A stretch of 64,000 bases of DNA, from the NCBI GenBank assembly GCA_024701455.1, contig JABXYP010000001.1, positions 3,290,001 to 3,354,000 on the forward strand, read 5' to 3'. Positions within the stretch are counted from its first letter, which is position 1; each line of letters begins with the position of its first letter. A program made the translations under genes and the position numbers. The notes below the pieces were generated by a model. That model made no database searches and was not told the DNA's origin. It saw only the letters and a program-made list of their open reading frames with translations. Origin of the DNA: Bacillus sp. A301a_S52. Its GTDB lineage: Bacteria > Bacillota > Bacilli > Bacillales > Salisediminibacteriaceae. Below, piece after piece: positions 29,175 through 39,283 of the stretch.

Positions 29175-30182
29175 TCACTTAAACAACATCTGGAACGTCT
29201 GCGGTCCTGCAATCCCATCAACTTGTAAATTATTTTGTCGTTGGAAAGTACGGACGGCGCTTCTTGTTTTGGCTCCAAAGATCCCGTCTATCGCTCCTGG
29301 GCTCGTCCCTTTACAATGCAGGATAGCTTGAAGAATCCATGTGATGTTTCCTCTAGCTCCTTGGCGTACGGTCACACATGCTCTACGTGTTTTAGGACCA
29401 AAAATACCGTCAACTGTAAGTCTACGGTTAAACTGTCTATTAAGCTCTGTTTGAAGTCCTTTGACTAGCGCCCCTTTTGTCTGAGGTCCAAACAAGTTAT
29501 CGACTGAAATACTCAAACGGTAACGGCTGTTAAGTGTACGTTGAATAGTGGCAATTGTGCCAGAGGCGTTGTTTGTTGATCTGTTTGAGTTGTTAGGTTT
29601 AGATGAACTTGGCTTACTCGCCTTGCTAGGAGCGCTAGAACTGCCACCAGATAAGTTAAATATTTTCGCGATACCGTTAGCGTGACCCTGTGCGATTTTA
29701 TCCAAAAACGCACTATCTTTCAGTTTTTTAGCGTCATTTGAGTTATCAATGAATCCATTCTCCGTCAAGATAGCAGGCATGTTAGTTTGTCTTAACACAG
29801 CGAAGTTAGCTCGTTTTTTACCTCGGTTGAACCATTCTGTGACCTTGACTATTTCTGTATTCATTGCGTCTTGATTATCCTTCGTGGCGTCAGATACATT
29901 GCCGTTAAAGATATAACACTCATATCCTTCGCCACCAGCAGCGTTAACATGGTCAGAAATAAAATAATCAGCTCCCCAATCATTCGCCATATTTGCACGA
30001 TCAGCCAAACTAATAAACCTATCATCTGTACGGCTAAGGCGAACCTCCACACCGTCATACTCTTCTAATTTTTTAGCTAGTCTCTTCGCAATATCCAAAG
30101 CCACGTCTTTTTCTTGTAGTCCATTTCCTACGGCGCCCGGGTCACTACCGCCATGCCCTGGATCAATGAAAATTTTAATCAT
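29175..30182 (-). CDS. N-acetylmuramoyl-L-alanine amidase (endolysin)
   Basis: Cuts the wall at lysis. Residues 1-175 form an Amidase_3 domain with zinc residues His9 (DPGHGG), Glu24 (QEKD) and His78 (ISDHVNA) and catalytic Glu in ILTENGFID. A Ser/Asn-rich linker follows, then two peptidoglycan-binding repeats (GPQTKGALV and FGAKTRSAVRTFQRQNNLQV). 335 residues. It ends the late operon right after the holin; its 3' end is copied twice in the cargo zone. Confidence 0.95.
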   Translation of the reverse strand: MIKIFIDPGHGGSDPGAVGNGLQEKDVALDIAKRLAKKLEEYDGVEVRLSRTDDRFISLADRANMANDWGADYFISDHVNAAGGEGYECYIFNGNVSDATKDNQDAMNTEIVKVTEWFNRGKKRANFAVLRQTNMPAILTENGFIDNSNDAKKLKDSAFLDKIAQGHANGIAKIFNLSGGSSSAPSKASKPSSSKPNNSNRSTNNASGTIATIQRTLNSRYRLSISVDNLFGPQTKGALVKGLQTELNRQFNRRLTVDGIFGPKTRRACVTVRQGARGNITWILQAILHCKGTSPGAIDGIFGAKTRSAVRTFQRQNNLQVDGIAGPQTFQMLFK

Positions 30183-30184
30183 AA

Positions 30185-30586
30185 TTACTCATCTCCTTTT
30201 AGTATGGCTATAGCTTGCTTTAATTGCTTTGGCACAGGCAGACCCATCCTACCTACGTTTTCAGTGATGCTAATAAGCTCATTGACAATATAAAAGACGA
30301 GAGCCGCCATAAAGATTAAAGCCTCAGATTCGATCCCCACCTCTAGCAAAACGGTATCGACTAAATGAGCCACCGCCACCACCACAAAAATAAAAATCTT
30401 ACGAGCTATCCCCGTAAGACCTACACGACTTTGGATGCCTCCCTCCATACCGGCAGCTACAAGTCCAGATATATAATCAATAACTACTAACGTAAGTAAA
30501 ATTGACAGCAACATTGTCCACTCTCCATATAAAAAAGATACAGCAGCTGCAAGCACAGCCGCTGACCATTTAATTAATGTTTCCAT
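30185..30586 (-). CDS. phage holin
   Basis: 133 residues with three to four membrane helices (LIKWSAAVLAAAVSFLYGEW, MLLSILLTLVVIDYISGLV, and IARKIFIFVVVAVAHLV). The VIDYISGLVAAG and ENVGRMGLPVP stretches are typical of the TcdE/phi-29-unlike holin_4 group. It opens the membrane to let the amidase out; the two genes are 2 bp apart. Confidence 0.9.
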   Translation of the reverse strand: METLIKWSAAVLAAAVSFLYGEWTMLLSILLTLVVIDYISGLVAAGMEGGIQSRVGLTGIARKIFIFVVVAVAHLVDTVLLEVGIESEALIFMAALVFYIVNELISITENVGRMGLPVPKQLKQAIAILKGDE

Positions 30587-30638
30587 TTTAAAATTCTCCT
30601 TTTAAATGTTTGTAATATGACATAAAAAACAACCCTAC

Positions 30639-30959
30639 CTACTCGGCAGCGTCTTCTAAACTTTTTAAATGATCTAACGCCGGATATTTATCATCATCTT
30701 GATCAGGTTCCTCAGGCGTCTCTATTTCTTCCCCATCTCTAACGGTCAAGACGGGTAGAAGTCCTTCCATTTTTACATCCACTTTATCAATTTGGTCAGC
30801 GATATAATGCTGGACGTAAAATTGAATCCCTGACTCTAAAGCCAATACTCTATTCCCTGTTTTACGACTAATGATGTTTCCCTCGTCATCTATCGCTAAA
30901 AATACTTTCATCAGCCCATGTGCTCTCTCGTGATACACCTCTATTGTTTTATCCATCAT
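30639..30959 (-). CDS. small tail-region protein, unknown
   Basis: 106 residues, acidic C-terminus (TPEEPDQDDDKYPALD). Starts after AGGAGGTTAA and lies between the tail protein and holin, where many siphophages have a short XkdX-like or structural protein. No motif recognised. Confidence 0.65.
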   Translation of the reverse strand: MMDKTIEVYHERAHGLMKVFLAIDDEGNIISRKTGNRVLALESGIQFYVQHYIADQIDKVDVKMEGLLPVLTVRDGEEIETPEEPDQDDDKYPALDHLKSLEDAAE

Positions 30960-30967
30960 TTAACCTC

Positions 30968-32944
30968 CTAGGGAAAATCTGTTTGAACGACTCGTGGGAT
31001 TTTAAAACGCATGATTTCCGTTGCGCCACCCCAAGATAAATTCCATCCAAGCCTAAAGTCAATTCTACGTACCTCGTAGCTTGGTTTCCCCATGTCGATC
31101 ACAATATTTTTAATCCCTGTATCCCCTTTTTCATAGATGTCATCAAAAAACATACTGTCATATCCATTCGGTGGGCCATCTACCTCCACGATTCTCACTC
31201 TGTGTTTACCGACCCGTGTATTATGAGCGCTTTGGTACGTAAACATCAAAAACCGCGCTGCGTGGACAAATTCGTACCGTTGGAAACGCACAGTGTATCC
31301 ATGATCAGAATCGCGTACATCGTCACTATCAATGGCAGGTGTCCCCCGCCCATCCAAACTGCCTTTATCTTGTTGATAATACGTGTCCGCTACAAAAAAA
31401 GCCGCAAACCTTCCAGACCGACCGGGTACCCCTGTCATCTGTCCCTCTGTCATAAAGTGCGGATCGTACGAGCTAATCGCATAATCATTTGATACATACC
31501 CATCCTGCATATAAATGGCCCCATCTTCTCTTCTGATGCGTATCGCCCCGCCACTAATGTCTAACCCTCTATTGTTTAAACGTGCGTAAGCGTCACTTCC
31601 ACTTTTCCTGCCTGTTACCCCCTCATAACTCAGGATAACGTCCTCAGGTAAAGGAGAATTAAGATTAAGATTGTCTCTTATAATCTCATCTAGATAATTA
31701 GCGTGCCCTTTAACTTCTACCTCCACTTTTGATGGCAACTCCTGAATCTCGACGCCGTTTAATTCATTGAATTTTTTATTTAACTTTTCAGTAAGCGTCG
31801 GCCTAGTCTCCCCAAAAACTGACTGTAGCTTATACCCTTGTGGTTCATAAATTTCTTTTATGCTTACAAAGGGGGCCTTCATACGGACTCCCCAACTTTT
31901 ATTAAAGACATCAACACGATCACCAAGGTCAAAATCTTTTTCGTACTCAAAAGGGGTTTCTTGAATAGTGTTTTCCCTGACCGCCCCTGAGCTCGTCCTA
32001 TCATAGCTCACCCGGGTAATGGGTGTCAGGATATCACACTCAAAAGATAACAGAGTCTGCATTTCACGCATTTTTTGAATACCCCGTTCGATTAATTGTG
32101 TGTCTTCCTCTTCTTCTGTTTCTTCTTCGTCCCCTATATCCCTGGCATCAATGAATTCCTCTATTCTGTCCCACCCTGCTGTTTTACCTAGCTGTATAAT
32201 TTGGCGTTCGACACCCTCGCCTTGCCCCCCTACATAACCCACATTACGCAAGTTATTATCACTGTTAATAAAATGTTGTGACTCAACTGTAGAAAAATCA
32301 GGACTAAAGAAAACAGGATTATTTCCTTCTGTATTGTGCTCGGTTAAGTCTTTCCCCTCCAACACATCAAATATCAGTTTTCTTTTGGTGACATCCAAAT
32401 AAACAGTCCAACCGAGGTTACACAATTTCCCGATCGTTTCAAGCTCCTCGGCCACATTTCTATACCTGGACTCCCAGCTGATATGCTTACCGCGCCCTTT
32501 ATTGGGGGCCACTTCTAAAAAAGGCATTTTACGTGCCGGGTCAACAGGGTTCACAAAATGCGCCATGATATAATGTTTCATAACAGTTTCAGCGTTGCCG
32601 CTCCTCCGATCATGACTCGTGTGATCTGGCGGCACCGTGACACGTCTACTTATTAAACCGTCTAATGTGTATCCTGTTAGCTTAACGTTTTCACTCGCTT
32701 TCCCGTTTTCATCCAACGCCACTTCTTTTGTTTGAATAATCCCTCCCTTATGCGGCTGTTTATCTAACATTATTAAATGGCCTTTTTCTAAAGATTTTGC
32801 CCCTTGCAGATGCATATTGATGTGTATTTCTATTTCACCTACACTAAAAAAGCTTCTCTCGTACTGTAAGGATTGATAATTATCGGTTTCGTCTACCATA
32901 TTTAAGTGAGGGTCAAATACTCTAATTGGTTTCATCAACGCCAC
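30968..32944 (-). CDS. phage tail protein, ReqiPepy6 Gp37-like
   Basis: 658 residues. The start (PIRVFDPHLNMVDETDNYQS then RSFFSVGEIEIHIN) and later GYTLDGLISRRVTVPP are typical of the Gp37-like/SPP1 Gp21-like tail-tip protein that builds the baseplate hub and carries receptor parts at its end. Overlaps the start of the next gene upstream by 10 bp, consistent with one late operon. Confidence 0.85.
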   Translation of the reverse strand: MALMKPIRVFDPHLNMVDETDNYQSLQYERSFFSVGEIEIHINMHLQGAKSLEKGHLIMLDKQPHKGGIIQTKEVALDENGKASENVKLTGYTLDGLISRRVTVPPDHTSHDRRSGNAETVMKHYIMAHFVNPVDPARKMPFLEVAPNKGRGKHISWESRYRNVAEELETIGKLCNLGWTVYLDVTKRKLIFDVLEGKDLTEHNTEGNNPVFFSPDFSTVESQHFINSDNNLRNVGYVGGQGEGVERQIIQLGKTAGWDRIEEFIDARDIGDEEETEEEEDTQLIERGIQKMREMQTLLSFECDILTPITRVSYDRTSSGAVRENTIQETPFEYEKDFDLGDRVDVFNKSWGVRMKAPFVSIKEIYEPQGYKLQSVFGETRPTLTEKLNKKFNELNGVEIQELPSKVEVEVKGHANYLDEIIRDNLNLNSPLPEDVILSYEGVTGRKSGSDAYARLNNRGLDISGGAIRIRREDGAIYMQDGYVSNDYAISSYDPHFMTEGQMTGVPGRSGRFAAFFVADTYYQQDKGSLDGRGTPAIDSDDVRDSDHGYTVRFQRYEFVHAARFLMFTYQSAHNTRVGKHRVRIVEVDGPPNGYDSMFFDDIYEKGDTGIKNIVIDMGKPSYEVRRIDFRLGWNLSWGGATEIMRFKIPRVVQTDFP

Positions 32945-34122
32945 CTCCCTATTGCCGTTAAATGCGCTATGACTTCCGCATCAGCGTTGGTACCGGATAG
33001 CATATAACACTGTATGAACCTTGCATAAGTGTTAAAAACCTCCCTCGCCACAAGAGAGTTACCTCTTGCTTGAGCATTCGCACTATCAATAAGCCCAATG
33101 CCGGCAAAATAAGGAGGTTCTGAAAACACTGCCGGAAAGTCCCAGGTTGCCGATTGTGAGCGATAAGGATCTGAATACGTGCCACTTCCGTGGGAAATTC
33201 TGCTGCCTAAGTTTATACTCGTCTTGCATTCTAATTTACCGTCCGAGTATTTTATATAACTGCCGTTTTCGTTTTCCCCTCGTTCCACCACAAAGGTAGA
33301 TTCTACCCAATCCCCCCACTCTACAGACGCCCCTATGGCATTATTAGCTCTTTTCCACTCGCCATATATCTCATAATTGTGTTGATAATCCCAAGCAAAC
33401 AAGGTAAACGTCTGGACACCTGTATTAGTTCTATTAGCAATGGTATGGACGTAAGCTCTTAAACTACTTAAATTACGCTCATAGCGTGCCGGCTCAACGC
33501 CAATAGAGTTTAGCCAACCTCGAAAAATATCCGGATGATCTCGTCCACTTACATAAAACTGCGCAATCCCTTCCTGATATCGATCCGGCCTAGCTTCTAC
33601 GTCACGTATATCCACCGTATTGATTTGGTCCCCTACCTTACGGGCCACTTGCACACGTCCACACAAGTCATGATTTCCACGCTCATCTGTAATTTGGGAT
33701 AATTCTATAAAAGACTTCCCCGCCGTAATCACGACTTGGGCAAGGGATAGCTCCCAAATATAATCATTTCGGGTTAATTCAGGCGGAGCTCCAGACCCTG
33801 TTTCCCCCTTTTTAATAAATGCTTTAATGTATCTATTTTCGGTATTTCTGTCCAATCGCAAAACAACACGGTCAATACGGTCTTGTGTACTGTCCGCGAC
33901 ATCTAAATCTAGTACTTTTGTGGCGGTATTGGTATACTCATGCCCTTGCACCATCCCTGATCCAGGGGCGACACTTACCGTCATATTGTTGTTTGCGGTT
34001 ATGCCTAAACCATCAAAAAAGCCGTCCCCTAAAAAATTCCCAAAAACTTGTGCAAAGTCATTGGCTTGATACGTTCTTACATCGTCAGGTGTAGAGTTAA
34101 AAAATCTATATAATTCTGCCAT
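32935..34122 (-). CDS. tail/baseplate upper protein, possible receptor-binding part
   Basis: 395 residues: an N-terminal BppU-like part (VAPGSGMVQGHEYTNTATK, DSTQDRIDRVVLRLD) found in baseplate structural proteins, and a beta-rich C-terminal part with a Gly/Ser-rich GSRISHGSGTYSDPYRSQ. Host specificity may sit there. Family call moderate. Confidence 0.72.
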   Translation of the reverse strand: MAELYRFFNSTPDDVRTYQANDFAQVFGNFLGDGFFDGLGITANNNMTVSVAPGSGMVQGHEYTNTATKVLDLDVADSTQDRIDRVVLRLDRNTENRYIKAFIKKGETGSGAPPELTRNDYIWELSLAQVVITAGKSFIELSQITDERGNHDLCGRVQVARKVGDQINTVDIRDVEARPDRYQEGIAQFYVSGRDHPDIFRGWLNSIGVEPARYERNLSSLRAYVHTIANRTNTGVQTFTLFAWDYQHNYEIYGEWKRANNAIGASVEWGDWVESTFVVERGENENGSYIKYSDGKLECKTSINLGSRISHGSGTYSDPYRSQSATWDFPAVFSEPPYFAGIGLIDSANAQARGNSLVAREVFNTYARFIQCYMLSGTNADAEVIAHLTAIGRWR

Positions 34123-34323
34123 TTACCCCCACTCTCCAGTTTCGTTTAATTTTGTGAAAACAAATGTCTGCAAGGTGTCTATCATTTCTCTATCACTTTT
34201 GTCTTCTATTCTTAAAGCCCCATCATATTCAAACACTCGCCCGCTCCTTAGTTCATAAGCAAATTTCACAAATGCTTTTCCGTTAGCGCCGTATAATTTA
34301 AATTCTGTTAATTTACCTTCCAT
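34123..34323 (-). CDS. small late protein, unknown
   Basis: 66 residues, starts MEGKLTEFKLYGANG, sits after a transcription terminator hairpin in the tail operon and directly before the baseplate gene. No family recognised. Confidence 0.6.
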   Translation of the reverse strand: MEGKLTEFKLYGANGKAFVKFAYELRSGRVFEYDGALRIEDKSDREMIDTLQTFVFTKLNETGEWG

Positions 34324-34347
34324 AAAACCTCACCTCTTTTATCCCAT

Positions 34348-34373
34348 TAAAAAAGACACCTCCTTGAGGTGCC
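34348..34373 (-). terminator. internal terminator in the tail operon
   Basis: On the minus strand GCACCTC and GAGGTGT pair around AAG, followed by CTTTTTT, between the Dit gene and the 66-residue gene. It may lower expression of distal tail and lysis genes or be passed by antitermination. Confidence 0.75.
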
Positions 34374-34411
34374 ATCAGCGATTTGTATGTTATTGCCGCC
34401 TATTATTTGCT

Positions 34412-35260
34412 TTACACTCCTACGTATTTATTTTGCCAACGTATTGTGGCTACAGCCTCTGCAACCCCTGCATCGGCTCTATAGCGAATCTCATTTTCTC
34501 CCAACGCTAACTCCCAAAAGTCCCCCGCTTGATCAAACCACCCCATCACATTTCTTGTTTCATCTCCCTGCTTAATCAGCACCCGTTTATTGGTGGGCTT
34601 TGTATCAATGATTAATGTCTGATCAGGGTTAACAATGGCATTAATCTGTATATGCTTCCCTGTTGTTAAGTTTTCGATCAACGGCCTTTGAATAGGACCT
34701 TTAACTTCTATCCTAACGGGTGCTTTAGTATGGCCAGTGTTCATCAACGTTGTCGTATCAGACTCAATACCAAATTGTGTGGGAAACGTAAATGAAAATG
34801 TAAATGTCCCTTCATATGCTTTAAGTTCTCTGGATACCTCTAATGGATCTCGCCAGTAGGGATCTGGGCACTTCCAGATAATCATAAAGCGTTGATAGGG
34901 TTGGTCTCCTCGCTCAGGGAAAGTCGGCACATTATCTAAAGTCGCTGGTATTTCTTTGAGATCGCCATCCATTTCTAATATCAATTTTCCAAGCCCAAGG
35001 TTTGGGTTGCAAACTCGTAAAATCTCTTTACGATGTTCTTTTATTTCATTTAAATATGTGCTGGTAATGGAGCCTTCCATCGTTGGAAACCGTGGTTGTA
35101 TCCGTGTATCAACATACGTTTCGCCATCTTGATAAGGTGATGTTTGTCCTTGAATAGTTGCATCTACTTCGCCTATTCCGGTTAGCGATTCAATAATATA
35201 AGGAGACCGATAAAAAACTATCCTTTCCCCTCGATTGTTTTCAAACGTTAATCGTCTCAC
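34412..35260 (-). CDS. distal tail protein (Dit), siphovirus tail component
   Basis: 282 residues. The start MRRLTFENNRGERIVFYRS, the GRIxPRFPTMEGSIT-like stretch and WKCPDPYWRDP are hallmarks of the family joining tail tube to tip. Follows the tape-measure gene by 1 bp. Confidence 0.9.
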   Translation of the reverse strand: MRRLTFENNRGERIVFYRSPYIIESLTGIGEVDATIQGQTSPYQDGETYVDTRIQPRFPTMEGSITSTYLNEIKEHRKEILRVCNPNLGLGKLILEMDGDLKEIPATLDNVPTFPERGDQPYQRFMIIWKCPDPYWRDPLEVSRELKAYEGTFTFSFTFPTQFGIESDTTTLMNTGHTKAPVRIEVKGPIQRPLIENLTTGKHIQINAIVNPDQTLIIDTKPTNKRVLIKQGDETRNVMGWFDQAGDFWELALGENEIRYRADAGVAEAVATIRWQNKYVGV

Positions 35261-35261
35261 T

Positions 35262-38200
35262 TTAAAACCCCGCTTCCATAGCCAATTGCCTACTGGCTTG
35301 TTTCAATAGCCTTGCATTTTCAGAGGGTGGGGTATAGGCCGGACTATTTATCGTAATGTGCTGATGAATGGTCCCTGCTCTTTCTTGTCTATTCATTTGA
35401 TTAACCACTCTCTGGGCTTCTCCTGTCGGCCTTGCTCCTGTGGCATAAGCTGGCATTTTATTCAACGAGCTTAAGATTTTCTTAGATTCATTATGAGGAA
35501 ACACTTCATAGCCAGCTGGGCGATTATAAAAACCTGGGCCAAGTAGCTCCCAGTGGTTCCCCATTCGACCTAACTCAATGCCTTCTTCTCCTGCCATAAA
35601 GAGGCCGCCGGGGTGATAGTCCGTTCCCGTGGCATAACCACGTATGCGCGACATGGCAGATCCTAACACAGCTTGAAACCCTTGTAATGCCGTGGCTCGT
35701 AACGTGACTTTTTTCGTTTCAGATTTACTTGCCTCTTCACTTATTTTTTTGGCTGTGCCATCGTCGTCCACGTCTACGTCTTTTTTAATATCCTTACCGA
35801 GTTTCTCGTTCATTTTCTCAGCTTCGCCAGTTCCAATCCGTATAAAATCATTTATTTTGTCCTGGCCAGTCCGAATTTCTTGCATCCGTTCATAAACTTT
35901 GCCGTTTGCAAGTGCTTGTAGCTCAATAAGGCGTTCACGTCTTTTTTCCTTACCTAGCAAATCTGATGATAGATCTGTTTCTTTTTCGACTTGTCCTAAC
36001 ACTGATTCATGTAGGCCAATTTTTTTATCAAGGTCATCTAGATGACGCTGAATTTCGCCACTTACGTCCCCTTCGGCATCTAAACGTTCTTTCACCACAT
36101 CCCGTTCTTTTCTTAGCTCAACAAGACGTTCTTCAGCAAGTTTAATGCCATCCTTTCCAGCCTCATTTACCCCTAATTGAGCCAATAATACACCTGCCAC
36201 AGCATTGTCGATTTCATCCATGACGCCTAACTCTTCTTCTTTTTGATCGATCGCCTTTTGCGTTTCGTCGTTCTTTTCCATTTGCTTTACAAGCTGATCA
36301 TTATATTTTGTGAGCTTTTCTTCTTCCTGTTTTAACTCATACCTCAAGGCTTGGGCTTCGCGCCCCCTCACATCTTCTTTCTCCAGCATTTTCTCAATTT
36401 CTTCAATCCGAGCTTCAGATGCTTCACGGTCAAAGTCGCGCAACTCTTCCCTTAATTCCTTTTCTCGTTCTTGACCTTCGACGAGTTCCTCATGAAGATC
36501 ATTAATTTCTTTACGAATTTCACGTTCGTTTCCTTCTGCAATTAATCGTTGACGCTCCAATTCTCGTAACGTGGCATCTGCTAGTTCTTTATTGTAATCT
36601 TCTAAGTAACCGATGTTATCGATGATGCGGTTTCCTTGTTCTGAAATGTGGTCGGCACTTTCTGGAACCTTTTCAATTAAGGCATCGTTTAAACTGACCA
36701 TACGATCAAGTTCATCATTTGATAACAGCGATTTTTCTTGTAAGCCATCTAATTCTTCCTGAAGTTTATCAAGTTTACTTTGGTCCGCAGTTTTGGCCAT
36801 CTCTTTTTGTATGTCTAGCATTCGACCAAACTCTTTAGTGGTGAGACCACTTTTACGACGAAGAGTCTCATAGGCTTCCGTCATCTCCGCGACGTTTTGA
36901 TGCTGTTCGATCATCGAATGGGCAAGGTCTAAGTTTGCTTTCTCTGCTTCTTCAGAGCGTTGGCTCCACAGATAGATGCCACCAGCAAGAGCTGCTACCC
37001 CTGCAATAGTCCAACCTACAGGACCGGAAAGGGCACCGAGGGCTGCGATTAACCCACCTTTGGCCGCAATCGCACCGGCTACTAGACTGATCGCCCTCAA
37101 AACACCGCCTAGCGTTGTTATTAAGTTACCTAATACAACAGCCGCAGGTCCTACAGCTGCTGCAATCAGTCCCCATTTCACAATTTGTTCTTGCTGTTCA
37201 TGACTCAAATCGCCAAACGTTCTAATCAGGTCCGTGGCACGTTCGATGATGGATGTAACAGCAGGTATCATATGTTCAGAGGCAGCAATACCAACTCCTT
37301 CAAGGGCTGATCTAAATTCACGTATAGCCCCTTTTGCATTGTCTTCCATGACAGCAGCCATATCAGACGCTGCCCCTTCCGAATTCTTCAGTTCTTTCGT
37401 ATACGTGTCTAAATCGCTCGCGCCTCTTTCTAATAGAGCTGACCAGCCTGCTGTTGATTCAGCTCCAAATATAGTGGCCAATGCTGCTGTTCTAGCGTCC
37501 GCACTCATTCCGTCTAAACCTTTGCCAAGTTCATCAACCACGTTCGGCATGGATTTCATGTTACCTTCTGCATCAAATACATTAATACCTAGCTCTTCTA
37601 TAATATCTGCTGCTTGCCCCGTTGGATTAGCAAGTCTTAACATCCCTTGTCGTAACATTCGCCCGGCTTGAGAACCATCAATACCGGCATCTGCCATCGT
37701 CCCTACAGCTGCTGCTAAGTCTTCCATATCGACACTTAATGTTGCGGCCACTGGTGCGACTACTTCCATCGCTTGTCCTAAGCCATTCACGTCGGTATTA
37801 GCAGTGGCAGACGCTTTGGCTAGGACGTCTGCAATCCGCCCAGCTTCTGATGCTTCATAACCAAAACCACTCAATATATTGGACGTAATATCAGCAGCAC
37901 GTCCAAGGTCCATATTGGCAGAGGCCGCTAAATCTAGCAGGCCTGGCATTGACTCGGTTATTTCGTTTACTTCAAAGCCCGCACGCGCCAAAAACTCCAT
38001 CCCTGACGCTGCTTCAGTCGCACTGAAGCGCGTTGTTGATCCCATTTCTTTTGCCTGTTCTTCAAGCTGAGCTAATTGTGATCCTGTTGCTCCAGAGATG
38101 GCTTGAACCTGAGACATCCCCTCTTGGAAATCCATCCCAACTTTTAAAGCCGCACCAGCTGCACCAAGAATAGGCGTCGTTACATACATGCTCCATGATC

Positions 38201-38660
38201 GGCCAAATGACGTTATGCCACGTCCAATTGTTTGCATTTGACGTCCATAATGATCGGTCGCAACAGATAGCCGCTGCCATGGACTTTCTTGCCGCCGAAG
38301 CTCCGCTGTCAGTTGCTTTAACTGTTGTTCCGTCCGGTTCATCGACGCAAGAGCATTGTTATATTGGTTTCTTAAATTTTCTGTTTGTTTGGCATTCTCG
38401 CCCTTTGTTCTCGCTGATTCTTGATAACGCCGCCGTAACTCTTGCACTTGTTGACGCTGAACTTGTAAACGACGCGTTAAAATATCAGATTGATCACGCA
38501 TGCCTCTTAATGAGTTGGTATACTCTCTCCCGCTTGACCTGGCCACATTCATTTCTGATCGCAGCCCACGAAGGTCATCTTTAAACCCTTGGAGTCCACG
38601 GGAGCCATCATCTTCAAACGCTAAGCGTGTCCGAAGCGTTCCTATATCTTGACTGCTCAC
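35262..38660 (-). CDS. tail tape-measure protein
   Basis: 1132 residues; sets tail length and is ejected with DNA. The N-terminal 150 residues are coiled coil; then comes the phage tape-measure core with MGSTTRFSATEAASGMEFLA and DVNGLGQAMEVVAPVAATL. A hydrophobic segment lies near 515-560, a long Glu/Lys coiled coil at 600-930, and a C-terminal GYATGTDYHPGGLFMAGEEG motif common in tape measures. GTG start after AGGTGAG. Confidence 0.96.
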   Translation of the reverse strand: MSSQDIGTLRTRLAFEDDGSRGLQGFKDDLRGLRSEMNVARSSGREYTNSLRGMRDQSDILTRRLQVQRQQVQELRRRYQESARTKGENAKQTENLRNQYNNALASMNRTEQQLKQLTAELRRQESPWQRLSVATDHYGRQMQTIGRGITSFGRSWSMYVTTPILGAAGAALKVGMDFQEGMSQVQAISGATGSQLAQLEEQAKEMGSTTRFSATEAASGMEFLARAGFEVNEITESMPGLLDLAASANMDLGRAADITSNILSGFGYEASEAGRIADVLAKASATANTDVNGLGQAMEVVAPVAATLSVDMEDLAAAVGTMADAGIDGSQAGRMLRQGMLRLANPTGQAADIIEELGINVFDAEGNMKSMPNVVDELGKGLDGMSADARTAALATIFGAESTAGWSALLERGASDLDTYTKELKNSEGAASDMAAVMEDNAKGAIREFRSALEGVGIAASEHMIPAVTSIIERATDLIRTFGDLSHEQQEQIVKWGLIAAAVGPAAVVLGNLITTLGGVLRAISLVAGAIAAKGGLIAALGALSGPVGWTIAGVAALAGGIYLWSQRSEEAEKANLDLAHSMIEQHQNVAEMTEAYETLRRKSGLTTKEFGRMLDIQKEMAKTADQSKLDKLQEELDGLQEKSLLSNDELDRMVSLNDALIEKVPESADHISEQGNRIIDNIGYLEDYNKELADATLRELERQRLIAEGNEREIRKEINDLHEELVEGQEREKELREELRDFDREASEARIEEIEKMLEKEDVRGREAQALRYELKQEEEKLTKYNDQLVKQMEKNDETQKAIDQKEEELGVMDEIDNAVAGVLLAQLGVNEAGKDGIKLAEERLVELRKERDVVKERLDAEGDVSGEIQRHLDDLDKKIGLHESVLGQVEKETDLSSDLLGKEKRRERLIELQALANGKVYERMQEIRTGQDKINDFIRIGTGEAEKMNEKLGKDIKKDVDVDDDGTAKKISEEASKSETKKVTLRATALQGFQAVLGSAMSRIRGYATGTDYHPGGLFMAGEEGIELGRMGNHWELLGPGFYNRPAGYEVFPHNESKKILSSLNKMPAYATGARPTGEAQRVVNQMNRQERAGTIHQHITINSPAYTPPSENARLLKQASRQLAMEAGF

Positions 38661-38678
38661 TTTCTCACCTGCCTTCCA

Positions 38679-38900
38679 TCACCACACATCGGAAAGGTAA
38701 TAATCCTTCTCATAAACAGGTTCCTTTGCTTCTTCTACGTTCATCACTTCATTAAAAAAGTGGACGTCCATCTCATCAATTTGAGACATCGTCCACCCCG
38801 TTCGCGGTAATATTATGCCATTCCCTAATTGTTGCACAGGCGGGAACATTAATTTTTTATACAAGTGCATAAGGGTAGTGTACGCTTCTTCAAGCGTCAC
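38679..38900 (-). CDS. tail assembly chaperone, -1 frame extension (T part)
   Basis: A 73-codon frame overlapping the stop of the G part by one base. It is in the -1 frame and joins the G frame at a GGGAAAC slip site, so the product is most likely a G-T fusion as in phage lambda. A GTG at 38900 could start a separate protein but has no ribosome site. Confidence 0.8.
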   Translation of the reverse strand: MTLEEAYTTLMHLYKKLMFPPVQQLGNGIILPRTGWTMSQIDEMDVHFFNEVMNVEEAKEPVYEKDYYLSDVW

Positions 38901-39232
38901 TACCCGTTGATGTTTCCCTCATCCTCGTCTCCTTTTTCTTTTAACTCTTCTTTCGGTTTAATGCCATGAATGGCTTCAATCAATTTGCTGTCAATGTACG
39001 GTTTGCTTGCACCTTCATAAAGCTGATCAACCGTGAATTGATTTTTAAACACGACATCGACAAGAATGGCAATCAGTTCGTCTTCTTCATCTAACATTTG
39101 TTCTGGTGTTGGTGCTTCACCATGCTCTTTCATTTTGATCTGACATTCTAAATACTTTCGTTTTGCTAACATAGGCACAAAAGGCACTGTAAATAATCTC
39201 TTTTCACCTTCAATATAAAGCTCTATCTTCAC
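38900..39232 (-). CDS. tail assembly chaperone (G part)
   Basis: 110 residues, acidic C-terminus (KEKGDEDEGNING). Starts MKIELYIEGEKRLFTVPFVP, typical of the G protein of Gram-positive siphophages. Coats the tape measure during tail building; a fraction is extended by frameshift. Confidence 0.85.
   Translation of the reverse strand: MKIELYIEGEKRLFTVPFVPMLAKRKYLECQIKMKEHGEAPTPEQMLDEEDELIAILVDVVFKNQFTVDQLYEGASKPYIDSKLIEAIHGIKPKEELKEKGDEDEGNING
38912..38918 (-). other. programmed -1 ribosomal frameshift site
   Basis: The minus strand has GGGAAAC in the phase G GGA AAC, five codons before the G-part stop. A one-base backward slip to GGG AAA leads straight into the T frame. Location between major tail protein and tape measure is the classic one. 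Confidence 0.82.
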
Positions 39233-39283
39233 GCATTTTCACCGTCCTCATTCTCAACTTCTCCCCCATCCTCAGGGGGTTCA

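Noticed and set aside
38679..38900. Independent gene starting with GTG at 38900
   Set aside because: No ribosome site, and the slip site GGGAAAC joins it in phase to the upstream frame.
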